Below are positions 52,101 through 63,096 of a stretch of 64,000 nucleotides of DNA, piece by piece. Origin of the DNA: Unio delphinus (Eukaryota > Mollusca > Bivalvia > Unionida > Unionidae). The notes beneath the pieces are model-generated. The model made no database searches. It had not been told where the DNA came from and saw only the letters and a program-made list of their open reading frames with translations. Where the stretch lies: NCBI GenBank assembly GCA_029339505.1, contig JAQISU010000192.1, forward strand, positions 1,852,001-1,916,000. Direction: 5' to 3'. Within the stretch, counting starts at the first letter, position 1. Each line of letters begins with the position of its first letter. The translations under genes were made by a program, and so were the position numbers.

Positions 52101-55100
52101 CCTACCTCAGTATTTTTAATACTTTAGTAAAAGGCTCAAAATTAACTGGTTTTAAAACAGTATACCAGTTAATTTTCTTGAAAAAGGTGTTGATGAAGTC
52201 TGAGAAATGAGGAAATACTCAAATTTTCCACAAGTTTAGCACAATATTACTTATTCAGGAGGGCCCCCAGTTGGCCATGTGGTCTCAAGAACTCACATTT
52301 GCTGATTACTGCCATTTTACCTCTGCCCTTATGGATTTGAGTAAATGTTCATATGCGAGAAAGTTTGCCAGTAGATTTTCAAGGGTCAGTGATAATTCTT
52401 GGGTTCTTTCTCTACCCATTACTATGGCCACCATGTATAGTCCAGCATATGCGGAAAAATGGCATTAAACCCACAATAACAAACAACTATTAGCAAAATT
52501 AGAGATTTTAGTAATTCATTTGTCTGCTTGGAGATCAATGAAATGCTCGATGTCAACCAACCAATATGGGGTTTTCAGAAAAAAAGAATTCTTATGATAT
52601 CTGGTTGGTCCTAAGTGAAAATAGTGCTGATCTGACTTCCAATATGGCAGCCGTCTTGACAGTCAGGTTATAGCTGCATTAAAATTGTTGGGATTCTGGA
52701 TGGCTGAGTGTTGTAAAGTGTATCACTATACAGATCATTGCCACCTCTCCTCTGTCTTCATGGGTTCAAGTCTCCAGCTTGGTCAAGATGTGTATGAGAA
52801 AGCTTGCCAGTAACTTTCCAGTGGGTGGTTCTTCCCAGGGTGTTCAGAGTTCTTTTGCCAGTTATACATGCCACAGTATATAGCCTATTGTGTACTGATG
52901 GTGCTAAAACTATAACAACTAATCAAGAAAAGTGGAATAAGTAGCATACAAAATTCAAAGAGTTCTCAGTCAAGATTGAAAAAGATAAGAGGACCATTGC
53001 TTAAATGAGACACTTTTCTATTTTTATTTTAAATTACCATATTTGTGCATTTATTGTAGAATTTAGCAAATGGTCCTGGAATATTTGGAACAACCAATAA
53101 CAATCCTTACAATGGTTTGAGGCAGCGTCATAATATTGGTAAGCCATTTAAATTTTTCACAAATTAAGAAGTCATGTAATAAATAACTGATTTTTTTAAA
53201 ACATTTAAATCCTAAATTATACTGACAAAGCCATTTTGAGGTAATACATTTTTTTCTAGACCTGTTGAGACATGCTTAATATTTTAGTTTTTTTTAATCA
53301 ACAATATGTATGTAGCATTTTTATTTTGGTGAAGATCCATTTCCTACTGGATATCATTTTGTCATTGCCTTGCTTGGTTCTTAAACATGAAACGTGAGGA
53401 AAACTGAAAAATTTTTGGCCAGTAATAAAAATGAGCACTGCATATTTCTTACTGACACCAGGGTTCATAAAGCTAAGCATTGATCAGATTCTCTCTGTTG
53501 TATAAATAGCATGGTTTTCATATTAGACATCAAATCAATTTAACCCAAAGAAATCTTAAATACTATAATCATGTAAACACCTTGAACCTATGTATGTATT
53601 ATTACATCCCATTATTTTCTGATTATCTTCCACTATTTTCTATTTATCTGTTTGTTCATCTGTTTTGACTATTACCCATCTCCTTTTATAAAACTGGAAA
53701 TGAACAAAACTTCCATTTCTATTTTTCCTTTTTATGACCCTATGATAGATGGTGGGGTGGGGTGCTGCCCTCTACTATGGTCCATGAGGAAGGTCAAATG
53801 TATTAAAACTGCATTTTTTGTGACACTTTTTTAAATTATTTTTCTTTCCAGACTTTGTATAAAGATTATGGAACTAATACAGGAAGACATGTGTGATGGT
53901 ATTTGATGGATTTCAGTGTTTGTGGCCATTGGTCATGGTTTGGGGAGGGGGGGAGGAGTGTAGGTCTAAAATTGTACCTTTTTCCAAATTAGGTATTATG
54001 TAAAGCATTGAGATTATTAAATGCTCCACTTTCAATGTCTGCTTTAATTTTTATTATACTTTTCAGATAATGAAACTAATACTAATCAAGAATCTACAGA
54101 AGAACAGGTAAATGTCATTAATTGTTTAGCCTTTCTTTAGTAGATGACAAGATGTTGGTGTCATTTTTCCATACAACAATATTAAAATTTGTGTACAAAT
54201 AAGTGAAGTTTTGTATACAATGGAGTCACAGTTCCTGTCCACCAGGCCAGCCAGTGATGGCTGTCATGGCGTGTTGTTGGAAAAAACACCTAGCTCCCAT
54301 TTTCCTGGCATATTGCCAATAATGTATTAAAAGTGAGGTTAAAAACATCCAACATTGCAAGTCATATACAGTGGAGGTAAAGTTCACAGGTTAGAATAAG
54401 TATTAAATCAAATTTCATATACTATTGTCACTTATTATTTACCTTATGTTTTTTGTCATTGCTCTCAGTCTGTACTAATGTAGTTGATTTAAGGCAGTGA
54501 GTGGAAATTACAACTTCCAGTTACTGTATATAAATGTTGCATTTAAATAATATGTAATGCTTTTTATTGGGTTAAATTTAAACACGAGTAAAAATAGCGA
54601 ATATTTTATTGCTAATTTTACAGACATGATGTAGATTATCTTGTAGGTTTGTGTATCTTTAGGAATAAAATGCAGTGAGAAAATGGGAGAGTTGCTTCTT
54701 CTTTATATGTGTCACAATTTTCTTGGATTGTAAAAATGTATACTACCCTACAAAAATTAACCCTACACAAATTAGTGAAACCACTACGATGATTATTTTA
54801 GAAATATCTTACAAGTGGATTTGGTGGTTTTGTTAAGTTGAAGCCTGAGACCTGCCTCTCAGGATCATACATTACATGTCATATTTTTTTAGGAAAATGT
54901 ATTTTAATGTCATATTCAGATAATGATGATTTTAAAAAAAATCAGTCATATTGCTAAAATGTATGCTGTGTGGCAGTTTATAGTGGTGTCTAGCACTGGG
55001 GCATCATGCCACAGACATGGGGCATCATGCCACAGACATGTGGCATGATGTCCCCCCCCCCCAGTCACCTTATCCCGACACCAGGCCGACCAGTCCTAAC

Positions 55101-55521
55101 ACTAAATTTTTAATGATGAACAATGAACACCAAGCGAGGTAACTGTTAGTACCATTTTTTTAAGTCTTTGGTATGACTCGGCTGGGGTTTGAACCCATGA
55201 CCTCCCGCTTCTGAGACGGACGCCATGCTGTAAAATGGCGTTAAACCCTATAACGACAACAACAACAACTGATCATCAGTGATAGCCAGTTGTGTATAGG
55301 TTTTCATACATATAATTATCTTCATAATGCACATCACATTGACAAACTTTGTGCTGCCAAAGGATGATGGTCTCCTTGACATGTCTCTTATTTTAATTTT
55401 TTTCTTGCAGGTTCAACAATTAGTTGATATGGGTTTCAATCAGGAACAAGTGAGGGATGCATTACGCATGTCAAACAATGATATCAGTGTAGCCACAAAT
55501 ATTCTTCTTCAGGAGTCTTAG
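37145..55521 (+). CDS. UBAC2: UBAC2: ER rhomboid pseudoprotease with C-terminal UBA domain (10 coding exons)
   Basis: Exons: 37145-37172, 40763-40890, 41388-41507, 43855-43958, 49053-49173, 49921-49968, 50861-51130, 53060-53138, 54067-54107, 55411-55521. All junctions are GT/AG, phases match, and the 1050 nt give 349 residues plus TAG (human: 344). The start MFAS matches the vertebrate MFTS. Residues about 17-33, 66-80, 93-112, 129-140 and 160-183 are hydrophobic, a Derlin/rhomboid-like membrane domain. Conserved landmarks are LDLKDLF, FERRFGSRK (82-90), CDIPRV, YILGLQ and GATLELQRQ (231-239). No rhomboid Ser/His catalytic pair is seen. Residues 312-349 form a UBA domain (MGF at 320-322, ATNILLQ at the end). 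In vertebrates UBAC2 resides in the ER membrane, binds ubiquitin, holds UBXD8/FAF2 in the ER and works in ER-associated degradation. Confidence 0.95.
38952..39047. repeat. Two-copy 48-bp tandem duplication in UBAC2 intron 1
   Basis: tttgttcatttattcctgga plus ttactttctcagtctattcc and flanking bases occurs twice, almost unchanged. Confidence 0.9.
41569..42560 (-). mobile_element. Diverged copy of a TA-flanked (Tc1/mariner-like) element in UBAC2 intron 3
   Basis: Begins cagtgtttcccttcttgaat right after TA. It follows, block by block, the reverse complement of the element at 55804-57029: ttgaccagnggcca, gtgttcaaaagaacccctc, accagcagccagca, tttgatgattacaac, gtcagcataggctaaa, atgtcatcatgtac, gccgaaca, gtgggaaaatggagcag, taccaagaattcaatgag. 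The far end, which should read like ...gagggggactactg, is not found, so it is truncated near 42560. It begins 62 bp after exon 3. Confidence 0.78.
43262..43662. repeat. 68-bp tandem repeat in UBAC2 intron 3
   Basis: About six copies; unit starts at 43296, 43364, 43432, 43500, 43568 and 43636 are exactly 68 bp apart (gaatggttgtgaattataag ... gcttaacaagtcatcca). Inner copies differ by about one base. It ends about 190 bp before exon 4. Confidence 0.97.
44255..44954. mobile_element. hAT-type non-autonomous element with perfect 8-bp target duplication (UBAC2 intron 4)
   Basis: The ends tagtgatgggaatcgg and, inverted, tagtgttgttccgatt share TAGTG-TG and the CGATT region. GCAGTCAC is duplicated exactly at 44247-44254 and 44955-44962. 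Subterminal ATCGATTAT-type motifs are repeated on both sides, as hAT transposases often require. The 700-bp interior has no transposase; a minus-strand frame at 44746-44952 is not recognisable. Confidence 0.9.
45840..45863 (+). mobile_element. Head fragment of SINE family A
   Basis: agggccccgagtggtctaaa matches the SINE head only. It lies between two imperfect direct repeats (tatgcatttgttacctg at about 45798 and 45888), so it may mark a local duplication. Confidence 0.5.
46652..46787 (-). mobile_element. Rearranged SINE family A copy
   Basis: The right part, read on the minus strand, is a normal head: gggcccggagtggctgag, cactgctatctcacctctg, gggttcaagtctcgg. The left end (46653) instead has ggggccccaagtggccatg, a second head in the opposite orientation. 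The body and tail are missing. Two heads face each other, giving a partial inverted repeat. Confidence 0.7.
50228..50290 (+). CDS. Candidate in-frame cassette exon of UBAC2
   Basis: A 63-nt open segment between exons 6 and 7, preceded by a pyrimidine-rich tract and TTGCAG and followed by GTAAGG. Its length keeps phase 0 on both sides and adds 21 residues (HYTQQCMN ... FNEDMT) between ...VAVCGI and VSGILWRF. Those two segments are contiguous in the human protein, so the main transcript should skip it. Inclusion would put polar residues into a membrane segment. It may be an alternative exon or a chance pseudo-exon. Confidence 0.35.
51225..51832 (-). mobile_element. 3' portion of a CR1/L2-type LINE in UBAC2 intron 7
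   Basis: On the minus strand, several frames together encode the RT carboxy-terminal region: LQKVQNTAAPIIF, SPLLCTLHWLSI, KTKSYGQRSFAYQGPAMW, NELPIEIRHSD, FKSALKTHLF, then the 3' UTR with the aagcgctta block and a (ATT)n tail at 51226-51238. Frameshifts and a stop show it is dead. It is the only copy of this LINE here that keeps enough coding sequence to identify the class. Confidence 0.85.
51975..52113. repeat. 39-bp tandem repeat
   Basis: About 3.5 copies of ttccttaagagaggaaatgt plus tgtgcatcctacctcagta in UBAC2 intron 7. Confidence 0.92.
52138..52176. repeat. Perfect 13-bp-stem hairpin
   Basis: aaaattaactggt and accagttaatttt flank a 13-nt loop. Confidence 0.75.
52262..52486 (+). mobile_element. 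SINE family A, copy 4
   Basis: gggcccccagttggccatg head, gagaaagtttgccagtag, atggccaccatgtatag and aatggcattaaaccc in order. The B-box has decayed to ggatttgagtaa. Confidence 0.8.
52688..52925 (+). mobile_element. SINE family A, copy 5
   Basis: Diverged head (ggatggctgagtg), B-box gggttcaagtct, gagaaagcttgccagtaa, gtgggtggttcttccc, and a tail that has lost the ggcgttaaac block (ggtgctaaaac). Confidence 0.78.
54937..55270 (-). mobile_element. SINE family B (minus) fused to a SINE-A tail (plus)
   Basis: 54937-55224 carries the family-B blocks in minus orientation, with ggcatcatgccacagacatg duplicated at 54998/55020 and a C-run at 55052. From 55225 the sequence switches to atgctgtaaaatggcgttaa plus accctataacgacaacaac, the 3' end of family A in plus orientation. 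A composite or recombination product in UBAC2 intron 10, about 140 bp before the last exon. Confidence 0.75.
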
Positions 55522-55803
55522 CAGAATAACTTTGTCACAAACAAGACACTGACTTTGTACAGACTTCATTAGGGCTGTTCCATTAGAATATTCATAGGAT
55601 GTAGGGGTGGCACTTTTGCAAAGTCACCCTGAGATGCAATTACAGCCTTTAATGACCCACCAGTACAATTTATTTCAGGCAAAAGTCACCCACCAGTAGA
55701 ATATTATTTATTTCTGATAGAATATCATTTTATACATGGTCACAATTTTCATCATTAAATATAGAATAGCCCAAATTGGCTATATATACCGGAATGACCA
55801 ATA
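55522..55803 (+). other. UBAC2 3' UTR candidate
   Basis: Follows the TAG stop. ATTAAA at 55754-55759 is a possible poly(A) signal. A canonical AATAAA is found only at 57300, beyond the inserted transposon. Confidence 0.4.
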
Positions 55804-57029
55804 CAGTAGTCCCCCTCTTATGCGGCCACCCCTGCTGCACCGGGAAAGTGGTCTTGTAAGACGGGTGGCCGTTCCAGAGGGGGGCTAAATTTATTATGAG
55901 AAGTACATGTATATGTAATGTACGTAGTAAGAAAGCTACATACTTCAAAACATTAAATATCTTCGTCTAAATGAAACATTATTCATTAAAAGATTCGTTT
56001 TGTTATAATAACAAATTTATTTCAACTGAATATACGTTACTATTTTATCTTTTTTGGCGTAAGTGTGATATGCGAGCGGGAATTGTTGTCATGCACATTG
56101 CAAATGGATTCAAAAATGTCATTTACATCTTGATACATACATAATTATGTTTCCATTTGCTCCATTTTCCCATTGCTGCTGAAAAACCTTCTTATCGGTT
56201 ATGACTTTGTTTATTCAAATTATTTCAACATAAACTTGTTTTTTCTAGTCTTTCCTACATAAAATTGTTCGGCATTCCCCTCCCCCCGACGTCGTCAAGT
56301 AGAAAAACCGACGACTTTCTTCTAAAATAATGTATCCGTTAATGTGATGACATTTTAATGTTTGGTCATGTTTTATTCGGTTATTGCTGACTGTATGCGA
56401 TTTAATTATGCAGACAAAACTTGTGTTGAGTGTACGAAATACAGTCATCGTAAAGGAAGCCATAATGTGTGGTCACGTGATTTTTCCAGTCTTTGTCTGA
56501 TACCCTGTTGTTATTTTAAGGTTCTCTGTGTGTGCCAATGTACAAAATCTATTTTTAGCGTATGCTGACCCTGTTATGATTATAACAATTACGTCTGGTA
56601 TAATCATCAAAGAAAAGAAATCGACATAGGTGTTAAACCCCAAACTCTATCATAACATTATTGAGTCCATTTCATGTAAACATCGACTTTTATAGATAAT
56701 GATATACTTATAAATCATAAGTCGACACTTTTGACGGCGACTTGACACTCGGAGACGTGTATCTATGATAGAGATAATCAAAATTGCTTACCTTACGTCA
56801 AGATTTGAATTAATTATTGGTTCTGGATACATTTGAAGAAACAAAAGTGGCCGTTCATGAGGGGGACATTTTCATTTTTTGTACTAAAATGCTGGCCGCT
56901 GGTCGCGTTAGAGGGGTGATTGCTCTTGAGGGGTACTTTTGAATACAAACTAGTCTGTGCCAAGGGATTCTGGCCGTAAGAAGCGGGTGGCCGCTGGTCA
57001 GGGGGGGGCGTTCAAGAGGGGGACTACTG
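55804..57029. mobile_element. TA-flanked element with GC-rich inverted ends (Tc1/mariner-like, non-autonomous)
   Basis: Starts cagtagtccccctctt, ends aagagggggactactg, a perfect 16-bp inverted terminus with TA on both outer sides (55802-55803, 57030-57031). Subterminal ggccgctggtc/ggtggccg motifs repeat at both ends. The 1226-bp interior has no recognisable DDE transposase. It lies just downstream of UBAC2 and is related to the intron copy at 41569. The tigger/pogo branch is a guess from the ends; the TA target fits any Tc1/mariner. Confidence 0.82.
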
Positions 57030-57031
57030 TA

Positions 57032-58939
57032 ATTAGTGGGTTAACTCCAGTTGGATCACCATGTTTATGATGCCCATAGTGTAAGAATTATGGTTTTTGC
57101 CCAGCACTAGATACCCAATGATCAGTTTCGCCATTTACTTGTGCATACTTCACCAGTGATCCTGCCAGAGTGTTCAAAGGTTTAAATTGTGTACAGTTTT
57201 TACAAATTTGTGAACTTGGAGTGCAGTAATGCAGAAAAACTCCCATACTTTAGTTCAAAGTCACAGACACAAAAATTTACTCAATACATGATACAGTTCA
57301 ATAAAATTTTAAATTCAGTAAATAAGAATCTGAAATTTTTTTTAAAAGGATATATATTTTTATGAAAATACCTCAATCTAAACAAGCATATGGTGTTGGA
57401 CTTTAATCATCAAAGCATTGAATCAAGAAAGTGAAACTTTGGCAGAGATCTTGCAAGTTAAAAATATTTTTTGGAGCCGAGAGATCCAAGAGACAGTGCC
57501 TAGGAGCTGTAAAACAATCTACATAAGAGCAGTCAACCAATGTGTTAAAGCTGGTTAAACTAGCTATGCATTCGTCCCATCAGACAGCAGACTCTTGATT
57601 TGGGGAATTTCAGCACAGTACAATATTTAGATAAAGAACAGATTAACCTCAGAAACCATCAGCGATTATGTTTATACAACTAAAGTATACATCTTTGGAT
57701 GATTTTGATTGAACTTTAACAATGGAGCAGGCAGCAAGAAATTGAGATATTTCAGTATTAAGTAAATATTTAACTATGACTGTTTCAAATACCACCTTTA
57801 ATTTTTTTTTCTTCTACTTCCCTCTTTGGTGATTGGGCAGCTCACCCATTTTTATAAAATTCTGTCAACATTGCTCCTGCGCATGCCAGTGTTCAAAATA
57901 CATATATACACCTGGCTACAACATATATAAACCTGGCTACAAGATTGAGTGACTATTTCAAGTCAACATGTTAATAGAAAATCAAAATGTACCAGATGAT
58001 AGGTTGTTGCATCTAGTAAAACTTATCCTGTCTTCACTACTGTGAATGTCAGTAGCAACATATAGCTTTATGGAGTGTGCAATTCATCATGAGAATGTTG
58101 GTCACAGAGTTAAAAATGGATATGTTCAGTGGTTGTTGACCTGTGTGCATAAACATCACTAGCACTGCCAACGCCTTTGAATAGAGCTGTTGCAGCACTG
58201 TAAACGGCTCTACCAAGAATTTCGATAGCATTGGGATATGCATGCAAGGGTGAAAGAAAAGCTTTTCAGAAACAAACTTGTCATCCTAAAATTGAAAAAA
58301 AAAAAGAAATATGAAAGGTGCATTTATATACATATGTTTTATTTCCATATCAAATTTTCATGCTCATTACAATGTTTGAATTTAAATAACAGGTTTTTCT
58401 TTTTTCACTTTCCCATATCTCATTACTGTCACATTAAAGTCAAAGTATTTAACGGAAAGATATATGAGAGTAATTAAAAAGGCTGCATCCACTTAAGTTA
58501 AGATTTTAATTTTTTTTTTAATTATATGGAATGAACGTTTTATTACCTTGCTCAGGTTGTGCTATATAAATAATGGAGCACTTAATGGATGCAATGCAAT
58601 TTATTCATGAAATTTGACTATCGATAAATATATTCCAGAAAATGAAACAATCACAGCAACTACAATAGCAATAAAAACAATTAGAACTACAATTATAATA
58701 CAAAAAACTAATTGTGATAACGTCTTGCGGAATTAAGGCAATTTTACACCTACCCTTTCTCATCCATTGCAAAGTAGATAAAAACCAAACATTATCAACA
58801 TCAAAGACTTCACAATTGAATCCAATTACATCAATCTAAAGATAGGATATCTTCCGTTCAGTGTTGAACTATTCTGTTACTTTTGTTTCTTAGGATTTGT
58901 CTTTCCTTTAGTTAGAAAATTCCTACTTAAACTCTGACC
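57032..58939. other. Unannotated AT-rich stretch downstream of UBAC2
   Basis: AATAAA at 57300-57305 could be a distal poly(A) signal. No open frame of note, no RNA gene. Confidence 0.5.
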
Positions 58940-59335
58940 TTTTATAGCCAGATCAACATAGGGCTGGCTGGACACTTGATAATTTTAGACCCTCTTAGCC
59001 AGGTCAACATAGGGTTTGCTGGACACTGAGTATTATTAGATCTTCTTAGCCAGGTCTGCTTTTTGCTCTCTGGGCGCTAGATAATTTTGGACTTTCATAG
59101 CCAGGTTAGCCAGGGAGTTAGCTGGACACTTGGTAAATTTCGATCTTCTTAGCCAGTTCAAGATGGGACTGTCAGAGCAATGGATAATCAGGTCAGCATG
59201 GGGCTAGCTGGACACTTGGTAATTTTAGATTTTCTTTGCCAAGTCCACATATGGATATCAGGGGGTTGGATAATTTTGGACCATTATAGCCAGGCCAGCA
59301 TGCAGCTAGCCAGATACTAGGTCATTTTAAGGATT
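58940..59335. repeat. Degenerate minisatellite of about 55-60 bp
   Basis: About seven copies of a unit containing ttagccaggtcaacataggg, ctggctggacacttg, ataattttagac. Copies vary in length and are 20-30% diverged by eye. Confidence 0.85.
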
Positions 59336-59924
59336 TTGATGGTTGTGTCTGTTTTATTAAATGATCACTAACTTAAAACATAGCATGTGTCACCTACTAA
59401 ACTGTTAGTGGAAATGACTGAAATAAAAACATGCACTAGATTCCATCATTGCAGGCATTTGCCAAGGCAAAGATTGAAATTACACCAAAGGTCATGCACT
59501 CACAGTCAAGGTACAAAAAAAAGATGACAAAGTCTGTGCATAATTATCCTGAATTATATTAATTACCTCCCAAGAAACCAGTAAGAACAGGTGTCATTTA
59601 AGTCATATGGCATGGAATCGAGTGACAAATTATTTTTAAACATTCATTTTCAAAGGATTTAATGAAACATACCAGTATATCAGCATGAGCACGTAGAATC
59701 GGGGGATATTCAAAAGCATCATGGGCAGAAATGGTGGCATAATAGGACTGCAGCCCTAAGGAAAACGGGGTTTATATGCAGTGAAGATTGCTTCAAAGAA
59801 GTGTTTATGTTTGTATGTTCTTTGTTTCTTCCCATTTCTTTACCTTTTAGTTTTTCTAATGTTAATTAGCATTCACAACTATTCTTCTGTTCTAAATAAT
59901 ATATTAATGACTCAGTATAGGGGT
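59336..59924. other. Unannotated stretch
   Basis: Nothing recognised. Confidence 0.5.
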
Positions 59925-60765
59925 CATGAAAGTGTAATATTATACATGGCCCGAAAATGGTTTACAAGCATATAAGTGTAGTGTTATGCAGGGTCCACTC
60001 ATGAGTGCAGTCACATAAGTGTAGTGTTATACAGGGCCCACTAGTGGTTTACAACCTTATAAGTATAGTATCATACAGGGTTCACTCATGGGTACAGCCA
60101 TTTAAGTGTAGTGTTTACGCAGGCTTACTCATGGATACAGCCATACATCTGTTATAACTGGTGCACACATGAGTAAAGACATAAACATATACTGCTTTGC
60201 AGGGTCCAAACTTGGGTGCAGCCATTACAGTGAAGATTTATAAAGGGTCCATCCTTGGGTGCAGCTATAAAAGTGTATTATACAGGGTCCACACTTAGTG
60301 AAGCCATAAAAGTTTACAGGGTCCATACTGGGTAGAAACCATAAAAATGTAGTGTTGTACAGGGTTCACACTTGGGTACAGCCACAGAAGTGTAGTGTTA
60401 TACAGGGTTCACACATGGGTGCAGCCACAGAAGTGTAGTGTTATACAGTGTCCACACTTGGGTGCAGCCACAGAAGTGTAGTGGTATACAGTGTCCACAC
60501 ATGAGTGCAGCCACAGAAGTTTAGTGTTATACAGGGTTCACACTTGGGTCAAGTTATAAAAGTGCACTGTTAAACACAGGCTACACTTGAGAGCAGATAT
60601 AAAATTATTCTTATACAGGGCCCACACTTGAGTGCAGCCATAAAGCATCGTTATACAGTGTCAAAACTTAGGTGCAGCCATAAATGTGTACTATTAAACA
60701 GGATCCACACTTTGGTGCAGCTATTAATAACTTGTACAGGGGTCCATACTTGGAGTGACAATGTT
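59925..60765. repeat. Degenerate minisatellite of about 43 bp
   Basis: About 19 copies of agtgtagtgttatacagggt plus ccacacttgggtgcagccac and aga, with the best-conserved units at 60340-60530 and shorter, decayed ones at the edges. Confidence 0.92.
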
Positions 60766-61321
60766 GAGATAGTTGCCCCATTTCTCTCAAATGTTTGGAG
60801 GCAGTGAAGTTAACTTTTGTCATGTCTTGAGCAAAGTACCTCCTTCTCCCCCATTTAGTCATTTAAAGCTTTGGTATTTTGATTACTGTATCAGCATTTT
60901 ATCATTTCATTTAAATGTAAAACAGTGTGAAAGTTAATTTTATGCTTTTTTTGGCAACATTTATGTTCATTCTAGGAATTTTGCATCCTATCTATGAGAT
61001 TCCTGGTAAAGTAGTGAACATCCTTATATTTATAGCCTGTTAGGAGTAAATTATGAGTCAGTGGAGATGTATGGGCTGCTTGCTAGTAAAGATAAAGATG
61101 TTCATTTAATATGTCCTCCTGTATAAGCAGGAAGAGAGGACATATACCATAATATATGTTACCTCTTTTAGATAGTATTTATTTCTGTGGCCATCTTAGG
61201 TTAAAAAAAACATTATGATCAAGCAAAACAAAACATTTTGATAATTCTTAACTTAACTATAATTAGTATTTCTTTTAATAGTAAATCATACATGTCTCAT
61301 TGGATTTGTTAAAAAAAATTG
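60766..61321. other. Unannotated AT-rich stretch
   Basis: Nothing recognised. Confidence 0.5.
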
Positions 61322-61325
61322 TTAA

Positions 61326-61915
61326 CACATTAACCCATTTTGCCAAGTATACAGGGCATGAGGTAGTAGCCTACTTCCAAGGTCTGTAGCGTCAAGGTCA
61401 TGCATGATACACTAAAGTGGGTGGTATTATAGAAAGGTAGACAGATTTATCTCTACAAAGATACCAAATAATCTGGACATTTTAGTTGATCTACAAAATA
61501 CCGAGGGGAAAAACCTAATTTTTTTACCCTCTTTTCTTCACCCAAAATTTGCTCATGGTCTGCATCCGATTTTGTGTCCAGATTTTAGACTTTATGGCCT
61601 CAGATCTAAGGCAGGCCGGTGTGAAGTGCACACAGACAGGTGAACCTGTGCAAAAAGTAGGATAAGGTGGACATTTTGAATAAAGAGTCTTCTCCCTGCA
61701 AAAATTATTGGTCCATTAAGCGAAAAGAAAAAAAACCTCACCTTTTCCTCATGCATCAGCAAACTTATTAATGGAAAACATTTTTTTTTAGCACAGCTAG
61801 ACATTGGACTAATGGAAAATTACTCGGAAGTTGATGTATTAGAATTTATTCAGAAATAGTCCCCAAATGTGTTTCCTACACGCATTTCATGCAAAAACCT
61901 CCAGGGATTAATGTG
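61326..61915. mobile_element. TTAA-flanked MITE (piggyBac/Kolobok-like)
   Basis: TTAA at 61322-61325 and 61916-61919 borders a 590-bp segment starting cacattaaccca and ending gggattaatgtg, which are inverse complements with one mismatch. A duplicated TTAA is typical of piggyBac and Kolobok elements. No transposase remains; the minus-strand frame at 61592-61804 is not recognisable. Confidence 0.75.
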
Positions 61916-61919
61916 TTAA

Positions 61920-62609
61920 GCAGCCATTTTAAAGCTCTCTACACTCAGTTCTCCCTATTTTCCTATCACTTGGACCCTTTTGGCAAGAGGGGTGGGGCAG
62001 TAGATACATCATTCAAAAAAAAAAAGTCCTGTATTGATTCTGCTCACAGGCAAAGTTGTGTTAAACTTATTTAGAACAGAGTTACATAATAATACACTAC
62101 CTTATTTTGTCATGTTCAGTGTGTATAATATGCACCCCGATTGTTTAACCAGCATGAAATAAAATCCTTGTTCGGTCATATAGTGCTATTGTGATCTTAT
62201 ACATTTAAACAAAATTCTGCTATTTTGGATAGTGCACTATTCATCCTTTGTTATATGGCTTTTGATTGGCTTACAATCAAATGGTGCTCGACTGATTCTC
62301 TGTTTTTCAGTGTCTAATTTCTCTGTTTTTCACAGTGTCTAATACTGTTATATGGCTATGATGGTTTTATTGTCTCAGTAGAGGAGTTTCTTATTTGGCC
62401 CATACTGATACTTTGTCTGGATTAGTCTAAATTCAACATGGGATGTGATGTGAAAGTTCAGGTCCAGTATTGATACTTATTTGGAGCTGATCTCGATTAC
62501 GCTGATATTACAACTTAATTAAGTTGGGCACACTACTGGAATTAGTACAGAATTGATTAGTGTAAATTCACAAAGAATTATTAAATAATGTGATTTAAGA
62601 TGGTTAATA
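61920..62609. other. Unannotated stretch
   Basis: A short local duplication (tctctgtttttcagtgtcta, twice near 62300-62340). Nothing else recognised. Confidence 0.5.
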
Positions 62610-62617
62610 AGCCAAAT

Positions 62618-63088
62618 TAGGGCATAACCGATTAGCATTTTTCTACCGATTTCCGATTCCGGATTTTGGGCATGAAATTTTTCCGATTCCGGATACGATT
62701 CAATTAATCAGAAATGCTAAATCCGTATTTTCTTTCTAAAAAATTTAATCTTCCGTTTACCGGTTTCTGGTATCTGGTTTTGCCGTGTCTAGCATGTTAC
62801 TTAGTACTCTACCATATCCGGATTCATTTCCGGTTTTTACCCGTCAGTTCAAATAGATTGTCTCACAGCATGGTTGTGTTGACCATATTGGACTTTTCTG
62901 ACTTATTATTTAACTTTATTATCACACTATCGAATGACATGCAGTGTTAGACACGGTGCTATAGAAATTCAACTTTATTATTTTTATTATCTGAATCGGT
63001 CGTTCCTGCCTTGTCCGACTCCGATTAATCGGAAGTTCATACTATCCGGTGGAATCCCATTTCCGGATCAAAAGTCGGTTATGCCCTA
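62618..63088. mobile_element. hAT-type MITE with perfect 8-bp target duplication
   Basis: A 471-bp element. The ends tagggcataaccga and tcggttatgcccta are perfect inverse complements. AGCCAAAT occurs exactly at 62610-62617 and 63089-63096. Many ttccgattccggat motifs (and complements) fill both subterminal regions. The frame at 62714-62950 has no transposase similarity. Confidence 0.9.
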
Positions 63089-63096
63089 AGCCAAAT

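Noticed and set aside
37145..55521. Active rhomboid protease
   Set aside because: The fold region matches UBAC2, a known pseudoprotease, and no catalytic Ser-His arrangement is visible.
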